A stretch of DNA of 64,000 bases, taken from contig LSRY02000007.1 in assembly GCA_001643675.2 (NCBI GenBank), positions 1,752,001 to 1,816,000 of the forward strand, written 5' to 3'. Under the pieces are notes generated by a model. It ran no database searches. It saw only the letters and a program-made list of their open reading frames with translations, and was not told where the DNA came from. Source of the stretch: Monocercomonoides exilis. Lineage: Eukaryota > Preaxostyla > Oxymonadida > Polymastigidae. Positions 34,757 through 44,869 of the stretch are shown in pieces. A program made the position numbers and the translations under genes. Within the stretch, counting starts at the first letter, position 1. The number at the start of each line of letters is the position of its first letter.

Positions 34757-34764
34757 CGTTGTTT
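34757..34764. repeat. hAT-2 target site duplication, right
   Basis: CGTTGTTT, matching 26443-26450. Confidence 0.94.
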
Positions 34765-34794
34765 CTTTCATAAATGCAAAAAATTTTTCTCATA

Positions 34795-35036
34795 TGGGTG
34801 ATTCTTTTTGAAAAGTCACATATGTTTAATTTTCAAATAAATCAAAAATTTCGTATTATGATCAAATTTTTGTTTTAGCTCACAAGTCTCCTCAATAATG
34901 TTTGAAATAACATTATCAAGAAATAGATTCCATTTAAGTGAAGTTTGATATTCGTTAACAAAATATTTAGCAAAATATGTTATTTTTAATTTATATGAAA
35001 ATTTAACATTTGTGACTTTTCAAAAAGAATCACCCA
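34795..35036. mobile_element. 242-bp palindromic MITE, copy 3, with TA duplication
   Basis: Complete 242-bp copy, TGGGTGATTCTTTTTGAAAA at both ends, flanked by TA at 34793-34794 and 35037-35038. This is the cleanest copy and indicates a TA target, as in Tc1/mariner-type elements. Interior is similar to copy 1, including TCTCCTCAATAATGTTTGAA. Confidence 0.9.
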
Positions 35037-35569
35037 TATGGGTGATTTTTTTTTGATTTCATAAAAAATTCCGAAGTTTGATCATAAACTTATTTCATTA
35101 AGGGTGGGGTGATTAGAGAATTTTCAATTGAAATCACATGCAAATAAAGTTTAATATATCATTTTTAAATTTTATTAGTTGTTTTTAATTCATTTCAAAT
35201 TGTTTTTATCACAGATTTTCAAAAAAACATAAAAAATGATTCGAAAAAATCAAAGCTTCTTTGAACAGTACAAAACTAGTGTATTCTGGTTTAAAAAACA
35301 TGATCGCAATAATAACGATAACGTAATAAAATAATCTCATTTCCAAATATATGTTAAACAATGTTTTTGAAAAAGAATAGAATGAGATGAGTTGAAATCA
35401 ATACATATTTAAGCAAATCAATCTATTTTAACAGTTGATTCACCTTCGTTCTCTTCCCTTTCAACTGTTTCGTATCTTTCTTTTCTGAAAAAAGAAAATT
35501 TTTTGTTTCATGTTCATTCCACTCTCATCATCCAAAAACTGCTTTTTCCAAAAATAAGACATCCCATTT

Positions 35570-35765
35570 CCTTCCCAATCCCTTCACCCTGAGCACTTTC
35601 CATATGAATTCGCTCTCCCAACTCGGTGGTCATCCTGCATAATGAGATATCCGCTTTCATTCATTTTCATTCATTTCCGCCTCCTGCCCTGAAAGAAACA
35701 CAAAAACAGTCAACAGGTTAATATTCATATAAAGAAAAATAAATAAATACCAGACTGCCCTTCGG
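35570..35765 (-). pseudogene. Gene fragment in third element, paralogous to 33952-34150
   Basis: Minus-strand exon 'MTTELGERIHMESAQGEGIG' preceded by an intron (GTATTTATTTATT... TTTCAG) at the same position as in the hAT-2 fragment. The short exon upstream carries an in-frame TGA, so this copy is broken. Family unknown. Confidence 0.58.
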
Positions 35766-36789
35766 CTGTTTTTTGCCAAACACACTCATCTCCACAGCCA
35801 TCATCATTCCAAAAACTCAATCTCTTCATTTCAGCCTCAGAATGGTCAAATTGCAGCATGGAATGCATCTCCATAAAACACATCGTGTATCCCACTGGAG
35901 GGGCTTTTCAGCCCGTACACATTGTGGTGGATGTCAGAGGTGTTTTTCTGTTTTTGGCATGATCATCTCCTTTAATAATATTCTCAACCATCCAAAGAAG
36001 TATTTGAGGTTTATCTCACCAACACATGGCACATGAGGGATGTGGGGCAGAGAAGAAATGGAAGAATTTTTTTTGTGGCAGGGAGTAGAAGTTGGGTGTT
36101 TTTTTGGAATGTTAATATTTCGAGAGGGGTTTTTGAATGAAAGAAATTCTGAGACAAGGGGGTGGCGAAGAGGAAGTGGAGATTTTGAGCAGATAATATA
36201 GTAAATATATAGAGAGGTGGCTGAGGATGGTGAGGAAGATATTTGAGACAAATTGGAGAAATGGAATTTGAAAAAAAGGAAAAGAGGGCAAAAGCGGGAC
36301 AGAAGATGAATATTCTGAAGTGTTAGATCGGAAGTGGAGTATTTTTAATGAGAGGAGAAGATTTTATGGAAGAAAATGGGAAAGATGAAGAAAAGGAGGG
36401 GATTGATATTGTCTGATGATTTTGAGGGTTGAATGGAAGAGGTTAAATGGAAGAGGAAGGAAATTGAAAAAAATCAACATTTTCAATTTTTGAAGAGAAA
36501 GGAGATGAAATTGCAAAAAGAAAGTGAGTTAATTTGAAGAAATCAAGCTTTGTTGATTAATTACAGAATATCAGCCAAAATATTTGCAATTTGGATTATT
36601 GTTTCCTTGTGAAGTTAACTTGTTTTATATAGCATTGCATCAATCGCCAACATCACATGAAACATATCAACTTCTTCACTAAATTTATTGGAATATAAAT
36701 GGATTGCTCAATCACCATAAAAATTTATTTTCATCATCATCTCATCTTCTTCACCTTATTTCTCATCTTCCTCATCATTTCCTTCTTCC
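35766..36789. other. Third element, unassigned
   Basis: Mixed purine-rich sequence. A short stretch at about 35880-35965 reads 'HIVYPTGGAFQPVHIVVDV' and may be decayed coding DNA; the rest holds nothing I can support. Confidence 0.35.
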
Positions 36790-37708
36790 TCACCTTCTCC
36801 AAATTCTTTGATTTCTTCTTCTTCTTCTTCTTCTCCTTTTCCTTCTTCTTCTTCTTCAAAAACAGCAGCAGTCAAATTCTACAAGAAAGAAAACGTAAAT
36901 AACGATACATCTTCATCTTCCTCTTCATTCGAACAGTCAGAAGTGAATTCATCACAAGAAGGAGCCGAAAAAGCAGAAATTGACGAAATCATCGAAGACT
37001 TCAAAAGAAAACATGCGCCGCGTCTACCTCTTCCTGTGATTCTTCCTCCACAAGAAGCAACTCTTCAGAATTCGTCTTATGTGCCTCGAAAAAAAGACTG
37101 AGAAAAAGCAATCAAAATTCAACACATACCTTTTTTACTCATTCAATTGCTGACATTGGCACAGGCACAGGCACATCTCCTTCTTCATTACCCAATGAAT
37201 CTTTACTTTCTCTTCATCAGCCATTTCCTTCTCCCTCTCCTTCATCTTCTTCTTCCTCATCTTCTCCAGCAGTAACTGACCTTTCTCTCCATCCCAAACC
37301 ACCTCATCGTTCTGAAATTGCAACGGTTCGCCGCATAAGAGCAATGCATCCTCTCCTCCTCCGACGCTATCTCAACCGCTGTGCACAAGTAGCTGCTGCT
37401 TCTGGTGCTTCACGTTCTTCTTCTTCTTCCTCTTTCTCCTCCTCTTCTTCTTCCTCATTGCTTCGTTCTTCAAGAAACAGATTTCTGACAGGCGAAGAGC
37501 AGCAGACGAGGAGGATGAGGCTGCAGTTCGGAAGAAGAAGGAAAAGACAATACCTTGTTCTCCCTTCAGATGTGTTTGAGGCGCTGCCGCTGTGTGCAGA
37601 GTTTCGGATAATGGAGCGATATGCGAAGTATCTGGAATAGAGGAAAAGAGAAAGAAAGAATGAAGCAAGGAACAAGAAAAGAAAGGATAAAAAGGACAAG
37701 AGAAATGA
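36790..37708 (+). pseudogene. Ser-rich/basic gene fragment with frameshift and stops
   Basis: First part (to TGA 37099-37101) reads Ser-rich sequence then 'EIDEIIEDFKRKHAPRLPLP'. A frameshift near 37100-37130 moves to a frame reading 'HSIADIGTGTGTSPSSLPNE', a Ser run, 'RSEIATVRRIRAMHPLLLRR', 'GEEQQTRRMRLQFGRRRKRQ' and 'LPLCAEFRIMERYAKYLE', then TAG (37638-37640). The register stays open for 23 very basic codons. The family was not recognised. Likely one captured host gene, now broken. Confidence 0.5.
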
Positions 37709-38141
37709 TTAAGATGAGGAAGGTGTTGATATCTGCAAATGATAAAGATTAAAATGATGAAGAAAAAGAAAAATAAGTTTGATCAGATGAAAACAAGAGT
37801 TTATCATTGGTTAGAAGAAATTCTTTGAAGGAACCGAAGAAAAATGAAGAAACTAAATGCCTTTCCTACAGCTCCATCTTCAACCATGAAGATAGGAGAA
37901 GAATGATGAGGCACAAACAAAAAGAAAAACAGAGGTTGATGCGAAGGTGTTACTAGGCGCTTGAGCTTCAGCGTGATTCTGTTGTGAATGAGGTGCTTTT
38001 GATGGTCAGACCAAACCTTCTGCTTTCTCCAGCTCCGATTGACGATCAATTAAAAGACCAGGAATTAATGTGAGTGCTTCAAAAATGAGGGTGATGGCGA
38101 AAAGGATGAGAAAGAAGAGAAAGAATGGAATAATTCTTTGA

Positions 38142-38987
38142 ATGAAAATGGAAACAAGGAAGAAGTTGAAGGAGATGAAGATGATGGAAAAGATGAGGAA
38201 AAGAAGTGATTTTGATGGATTCAATGAACAACGACGAAAACGAAGAAGTGATATTGGAGGAATCAATGAACAATCCCAAAGAAGCTGCTTCAAAAGCAAA
38301 GAAAATAAAACGGAAGCAGAAAAGAATTCAAACACCAAAGAATCAATAAAGAACGGCAGAAAAGACGAAATACATTCAAATGAGCCAAAACCCGAGCCTC
38401 TTTCATCACAAGCACAACAAAAACAGCAGCAACAGAACACAACAACAATTCCATCTCCAACACCATCACCTTCTCCACAGCCGAAACAATATACTTCAGG
38501 AAGAGGCGCCTTTGGAACGATCCACTTTACACGAGGGAAGCGAATGGACGGCGGATGGAGAGGAGTCGGAGGGAGAGCGTTGATTGTGTACAGCCAAGAG
38601 ATGGAGATGGGAAGAGGAGCTGTTGGTGCACCTACAACTCCGCTGTCACCTGCCGTTGGAGGAGGAGGAATTGGAATTGGAGGAGGAGGGGCGACGTTGG
38701 GTGTGATGGGGATAAAAGATTTGAACAAAGAAGTGACAAGGGCGATGCAAGATGAGTTTCAGAATGAGAAAGGGAAAGTGGACGATGAAGAGGCGAAAAT
38801 CACGTTCAATTCATTGGAATCAGATGATCAGAGAGAAAAACTGCTTTGTCTGATGAAACTGCAGGAGACACAGAAGAAGAAGGAGAAAGAAGAGAAAGAG
38901 AGGAGGCTGAAGAAGAAAGAAGAGAGAGAGCTCAGGAAAATGGAGAAAACGACGAAGAAGATAGAGGAAAAAGACAACAATCTATAA
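38142..38987 (+). pseudogene. Charged, Gly-rich open frame in third element
   Basis: A 281-codon open frame with a basic N-terminus, Gln/Pro/Ser linker, a Gly-rich block around residues 135-195 ('GGGGIGIGGGGATLG'), 'GIKDLNKEVTRAMQDEF' and a Lys/Glu coil. The Met at 38142 need not be a real start. It follows the previous fragment on the same strand and may be part of the same former gene. Function unknown. Confidence 0.45.
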
Positions 38988-39080
38988 AGCAGCATCCAAG
39001 AAATACTACAATCACACCTTGGGACAGGCACACAGATCAACCAGAAAGAGAACAAAATGGCAAGCGATGCGTAACAAGAG

Positions 39081-39461
39081 GTGAAAGAAAGTCAAACACC
39101 AATTTTGACAAGAGAGCGGAAATTGGACTGCATGCTGAATGATTTAGCCAATTCTGACTTAGAAGATTTGGACAATGAACTGGATGTGCCTTGCCGCTAT
39201 GTGCGTATTAAAAGCGAAAAAAAAAACAGGCAATTTGTGTGGAAGATGCGAAAAGTGCCTGTGTATGCAGCAGTCGACGCGAGGCAGACGAGAACAAGAC
39301 TGGATCTGATGAGTGCGCTGAAGATCGTTTTAAAGCAAAGATGGGCGGAACTGCGAAGAGGAAGCATAAGTGACACTCAGGAAAGGAAGGAAAGGAGCAG
39401 GAAAAGGATAACCGCTGCTGTTTTAGAAGGAGAAAGGGATAAGAACATTCAATCAGAATAG
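39081..39461 (+). pseudogene. Basic gene fragment in third element
   Basis: About 125 codons: 'MLNDLANSDLEDLDNELDVP', 'RYVRIKSEKKNRQFVWKMRK', 'RLDLMSALKIVLKQRWAELR', ending at TAG 39459-39461. The register then stays open for about 50 codons. Looks like true coding sequence but no family was recognised. Confidence 0.45.
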
Positions 39462-40384
39462 CGTGCCTGGAAGAAGAGATACGTTGTCGAAACTTTTTTC
39501 GTCGCTGTCGTTCTAAAAATTGATGTCTTTCTCCACTTCTCGAATTCAATGGCGATGGATCTGATGCAGAAATGCCCTGCCCTCAATTTTTTTTGCGCCT
39601 ACTGATTCAGCTGCTTATTTTTCTTCAAACACAAACATTTTTCTTCATCCTCTTTCTCACTGCTCTTCTTCACATGTCAATTCTTCATTGTTAGTAAACA
39701 CCCAACAGCAATCTTCTCCTTTCAGAACATTTTTAATCTCCTTCACTGCAATCCCACGCTTAACTCACATCTTCCGATTTTTCTGTTATTCCTGGCTCAC
39801 TTTCTCCGCTATCTGTAATTGCGTCAACTTTGCCTCCTCTTTCATTCAACTCCCCTCGAATTAAGCATCAAGGTACCGTCTTTCTTTCCCATTCAGAAGG
39901 ATAAATCATAATAAATTCAAACATAGAATGCCAACTGAAATCCTGAGACAACTGAAATGATTCTGCATTAAACCAAGAATAGCCGATCATCGGGTGCACA
40001 ATCCAAGAAGATAGAATCTGACTTTTTTCATTTTGAGATGAAAGAATTTCAGAAAACAGAAATAAAAAGGTAGGAAAAGATTTTTTTGAGCAAACAGTTG
40101 CGTGGATGGTTTTTGAGAGATTTCACAATATGATACACTTTTGATGAGTCATTGAAGATGAAACAAAGAGAGAAAGCGGTTTTATTGGAAAATTCAAATT
40201 TGAAGGATAATTCTATGAAGAAGTGGTATCTTCAGCTGAAAAAAAGGTGAAGCGAAAATAACAAAAGAAATGGATATTAAGGAATGCTTGTTGATATAAT
40301 TGAAAAAATGCATTTTGGAAAGAAGAATAAAGAAATCAATAAATATTTTTCATATCAAGTTATTTTTGTTTCAACCTCACAGAA

Positions 40385-40612
40385 TAAGAGAGTCTACGTT
40401 GGAGTGAAAGTGGAGTGGAGGAGGGTGAGGTTAGCTTCTTTGAAAAAACCAAACCCATCGAGGGCACACTCAATTGTCAAGCATGGAGAATGCTGAGGAA
40501 TGCCACAGGCATCAGCATCAGTTCCATTGCTGGAAACGATTTTGTTCTGGGCTATAAGAGGGAGACAGCTGTTAAACTTCGCTTTATCCGATGGTTCACG
40601 ATTTCGTGAAAC
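40385..40612 (-). pseudogene. Ectodomain fragment of the receptor-like surface protein family
   Basis: On the minus strand it reads 'KFNSCLPLIAQNKIVSSNGT' then 'DADACGIPQHSPCLTIECAL', which lines up with 'YNSWLPIIDQNKIVGNSGSD' and 'VDACGKTQQSPCATVEYALR' in the 2,638-residue protein (DNA about 52980-52750). It is clearly diverged from that locus, in contrast to the near-identical fragment in hAT-1. No start or stop context; a short broken module inside the third element. Confidence 0.8.
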
Positions 40613-41034
40613 GTTTGATGAAGCAATTGAACCGAATTAAAAGAATGGAGATTTGTTGGCTGTGCTAAGGCGAAGAAAAAAAAGAAAAATAACTATTAAT
40701 AATAAATTGGTTTCAATAATTATGTTTTCTTTTTTCATTTTTGTTCTTTTTTAAATGTTTTCTATGCAATATTTTGTTTTTCCAGTTTTGAAATATCTGT
40801 TAACCTTTAAAAGATAGATTTTTCAATTTTTTTACTCTTTTTAAAATGAACTTGATCAACAAATCTTTTTCACAAAAAACATAAAAAAGGTATGCTTTTT
40901 TCATATTAATAAATAAAACAAATATATATAACAGCCTTAAAAGCAATATATTTGTCAAAAATCAATTTAATTTTTTGATCAAAGAATACCATTATAGATT
41001 TTATTTTTTCGATTTTTGATCTTATTTTATGATA

Positions 41035-43186
41035 CAGTCTGTCCGTAATTAATGTTGATCTGTCCAAAAATAATGTTGATCAAACCTTCAATTGTGTTCA
41101 ATTTTTAAAACCTTAATATCTGATAATAACAGTGATTAAATATATCTATGAGCAATATTTATTTATTGGATGCTCGAACAACACAAAAAAAATTTATGAT
41201 CACTCAAAATGTCCCAACTGTCGAAGAATATAGTGTCAGGCCAGTCATAATGCCCTTCGCTCATCCCCTGGAAGACAGAATTCACGATGTTATTCGAATG
41301 AGAGCAGAATTGAAGAAAAAAGAAACCGAAGCACATAAAAACGAACAAATACAGAAAGCTAATGATTCTGAAACGTTTATCAACAAAAAACCCTACACTC
41401 CAGCCACATTGGAAAAAAGAAGAAAGCTTACGGATTTGTTTCGTGTTCATGGTCACACAAAAACAGAATCGTGGTATGCCAAAGAATGCTTGCTTACAAC
41501 AATTACAACTGCAAGGTATTTATCAAAGTTGCAGGTTGGTGTGGACATTACACAACCGTTTATAAAAAGAGGAAAAAAAAGAATAGTCGATAATGAAACT
41601 TTGAACAAGATAGTAAGAGAAAAAATGAAACTTAACCCGCTAACAACTTTGAGAAAAGTTGCACACGAAATGACAAATGCAGGCCATTCTATTGGGAAAT
41701 CATCGGTTCATAAAATTTTGACAGAAAGAAACAGCGATACACACAAGTTTCCGTTGTTTTCTTTTAAAAGAATTACTGTGCGACCGTCAGCTGGAAATTC
41801 AGAAGAAAATAAACTCCAAAGAATACACTTCGTGGAGAAGCTTTTCCAATATCAGCGGGACGGTGCTATTCCTTTTTTTATTGACGAGACTTCTTGGAAC
41901 ATAAGCTGCATTAGAAAGTACGGATGGTCGGAAAAGGGGGATAAAGTGCTTGTTCCTCCTCCTCCTTTGTTTCAATCTATCACTGCTATTACTTCAATCT
42001 CAATGAACGGAATGGAATACACAGAAGTGGTTCGAGGAACAATAAACCACGATCTATTTGAAGCGTATTTGAAAAGATTCTTGCTATCCATAAAATCATT
42101 TGAATCTTCAGTTATTGTCATGGACAATGCGTCGATTCATCATGTGAATACTGATGATATTATTTATCAGTCTGGACACAAAGTTCTGTTTAATGCTGCT
42201 TACTCCCCTGATCTAAATCCAATCGAAAACATTTTTGGAATCTGGAAAGCCAAAGTTGAAGAAAACTCGTTGAAATGGGAAGATGAGTCTCATTTTATAT
42301 CAACAATGCTTCAAACTTTTTAGAAAATTTCAGCACGCGAAGTTAGAAAAACAATCATGCATGTGGAAAACGATGTGTGGCCTTTGGTATTGGAAAAAAA
42401 GGATTTGTAATGTTTTTCTAACAATCTTTGACTTTTTTCATTTCAACCAGTTTAAACATTTTCTATATTCACTAATAAAATAAAAGAAAAATTAATAATC
42501 ATGAATATTCTTTGTTTTGTTTTAAAGTTAAAAAAATCGATTGAATTAAAAATGAAAATGATAAAAAAGTTTATATGTTTCATATTTCTCTATTTATAAA
42601 TCGAAATAAAGTCAGACATATTCCAATGATAAAATATACAAACAATAATTGTGAATGTGAATATTCTCTAAAAAATAAAGTAATTCTTGAATAAAAATCA
42701 TGAATGCAAAATATACACCCTCATTGCAAATTTCCTTATGTAGATAAATAAAGTTGAACATAAAATATTTGATTCCGAACCTTCAAGTCAATGTTGATGC
42801 AAAAGGATGGTTAAAATAAAATAGATGAAAGCTCATTCCACTCTTAGGAAGTTTGAAACAAAACATAATTTCAATTTGATAATTTCCTGTTCATAAAAAC
42901 TGAAGGTTATTGAAAGATAAAGAAACAAAAAATAGAAACACAATCTAACATTAATCACAAAGGAACAATCAAAATGAAACGCAAACGTGAATGCAACGTG
43001 TGTATTTTCATTTATTGTATCTCAATTGTCAATCATTTTAAAGAAACAATTAAAAAGAAACCAGTTTGTGAACACTTCTTCTTTTGTTTTCATCCTCTAT
43101 TAATAATGGCTCTGCAATAATTTTTTAACTTTACGGTTTGATCAACATTATTTTTGGACAGATCAACATTAATTACGGACAGACTG
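41035..43186 (+). mobile_element. Tc1/mariner-type element with perfect 51-bp terminal repeats
   Basis: Inverted repeats at 41035-41085 and 43136-43186 are identical over 51 bp (CAGTCTGTCCGTAATTAATG start). TA duplicates flank the element (41033-41034 and 43187-43188). The repeats contain two internal copies of AATGTTGATC, possibly a double transposase-binding site. It encodes one transposase frame near the left end; about 700 bp at the right are non-coding. It is inserted in the right terminus of the larger third element. Identical ends imply a recent insertion. Confidence 0.96.
41148..42410 (+). pseudogene. Tc1/mariner (DDE_3) transposase with in-frame TAG near the C-terminus
   Basis: An N-terminal DNA-binding region with helix-turn-helix blocks ('KLTDLFRVHGHTKTESWYAK', 'TLRKVAHEMTNAGHSIGKSS') precedes a DDE_3 nuclease: 'FFIDETSWN' (first Asp), 'VIVMDNASIHH' (second Asp) and 'YSPDLNPIENIFGIWK' (Glu). 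I count 33 residues between the second Asp and the Glu, one fewer than the classical DD34E. The frame reaches TAG at 42321-42323 and then stays in register for 28 more codons ('KISAREVRKTIMHVENDVWP') to TAA at 42408-42410. The extension looks like the normal C-terminal helix of the family. The copy is therefore truncated, or dependent on readthrough. Confidence 0.88.
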
Positions 43187-43207
43187 TATCAAAAAAAATC
43201 ACCCATA

Positions 43208-43919
43208 TGTTGTTGTGATGAAGTTATATATAATGATTGTTTCATTCTCTTTTGTAATAATATCAAACTTTTTCAACAAATAATGCTGAATGAAGGTGGA
43301 TATTTTTTTCACTCCTTCAACATCAAAGTTTTTTTGTGAACATCTTTTTTTTTTTTGATTTTTGATTGGGAACATAAATTTTTGACTCTCCAGAGCACTT
43401 TTAGAAAAAAAAAATACACTCGAAATCGGATGAAATTACATCGGTTTTTGCATAGCTTTTAATGACTACATCCGATTGTGATAATATTCGATGTGACATT
43501 TCGCTGGAAAAAAAAATGAAAATAAATTTTAGAAATAATTAATTTTTGTTCAATTTTCATATTTTTGGTAATTCTTCACAAATACACTTTATTTTAATTG
43601 TTTCAAAAAATTTTTATCGAAATGCACATTAATTAGACTTATTTAAACACTTTTTTGAAAAATCGAAAAATAGAAAATTTTTATCAAAAATTCGATTTTT
43701 CATCGAAAAAAGCACTCATAATAATATAAAATGTTATTAAACAATTTAAGCTCTGTGATTATATGCGATGGGAAATGAATGAAAAAATGAAAAAATGTCG
43801 GTGCATGGAAAAATGTGACTTTTAATGAACGTGATTGTTTTTGATTTGATTATATCCGGTTTTGACTGTACATAAAAATAGTTATTTATCATCTTATAGA
43901 TCAACAGCAATCTGAATAG
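43208..43919. other. Intergenic, with relic of foldback-type repeat
   Basis: Near 43383-43410 GACTCTCCAGAGCACTTTTA followed by an A run matches the subterminal block GGCTCTCCAGAGCACTTTTA of the foldback element at 43971. No gene seen. Confidence 0.6.
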
Positions 43920-44869
43920 GGTCAGTAATTTATCATATCCCCACTTTTTTTATCGGGACCTAAATTTTCTGGCTCTCCAGAGCACTTTTAGAAAAAATGA
44001 AATAACAGGAAACCTTCTTAACGCTTTTATTTATTATTCCTGAAAATATATTTTCATTTTTTAATTTTTGTGAAATGATCTGTTATTTTTAGTTTTATTT
44101 TATAGATCAATGACTTGCTCGTGTTTTCACTAGCTTTTTGTTTCAAGAGATTTAAGTATTGTTTGTTATAAACTTCACTTTTTAATGTTTTTGGTTATTT
44201 TTTGATATTTAACGCAACTTTTTATTATCATTATTTCCATTTCACAAAATATCAATGAATTGGATGTTTAATCTGAACAAGAAATAGTTGTGTAATAATT
44301 TCAAAGTCAATTGAAATTGAAAAGAGTTATTAAACAGTTATTTATGCTTTCGATTCTTTATCATTTCAATTATTTTCAAAAATTCGTTTTTATGTGTTTT
44401 CGTTGCATTTTATTAAAGTTACAGAATTGAACATCAATTATTGAGAAAAGCTTATAGTTTTTTTTCAATTATTGTCAATTGACTTTGAAATTATTACACA
44501 ACTATTTCTTGTTCAGATTAAACATCCAATTCATTGATATTTTGTGAAATGGAAATAATGATAATAAAAAGTTGCGTTAAATATCAAAAAATAACCAAAA
44601 ACATTAAAAAGTGAAGTTTATAACAAACAATACTTAAATCTCTTGAAACAAAAAGCTAGTGAAAACACGAGCAAGTCATTGATCTATAAAATAAAACTAA
44701 AAATAACAGATCATTTCACAAAAATTAAAAAATGAAAATATATTTTCAGGAATAATAAATAAAAGCGTTAAGAAGGTTTCCTGTTATTTCATTTTTTCTA
44801 AAAGTGCTCTGGAGAGCCAGAAAATTTAGGTCCCGATAAAAAAAGTGGGGATATGATAAATTACTCACC
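43920..44869. mobile_element. 950-bp foldback element, arms of about 400 bp
   Basis: Left arm about 43920-44318, right arm about 44471-44869, almost perfectly complementary. They begin with GGT(C/G)AGTAATTTATCATATC and continue through CTCTCCAGAGCACTTTTAG to CTGAACAAGAAATAGTTGTG. A loop of about 150 bp contains no frame. This is a non-autonomous foldback/MITE-like element; no clear target duplication was identified, so the superfamily is open. The long arms with so few differences imply recent origin or arm-to-arm conversion. Confidence 0.88.

Larger units (their letters stand above)
35039..43205. mobile_element. Third large element with MITE-like ends, gene fragments and a nested mariner
   Basis: The left end reads TGGGTGATTTTTTTTTGATT then TCATAAAA. 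The right end, once the nested mariner is removed, reads TGGGTGATTTTTTTTGATAT then TCATAAAA on the complement: one indel and one mismatch over about 28 bp. TA flanks both ends (35037-35038 and 43206-43207), although the left TA is shared with MITE copy 3. Without the mariner the element is about 6.0 kb. I found no transposase of its own, so it is probably non-autonomous, mobilised in trans. It carries several broken coding stretches (35570-40612). The end pairing is by eye and is the least certain of the three large elements. Confidence 0.62.
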
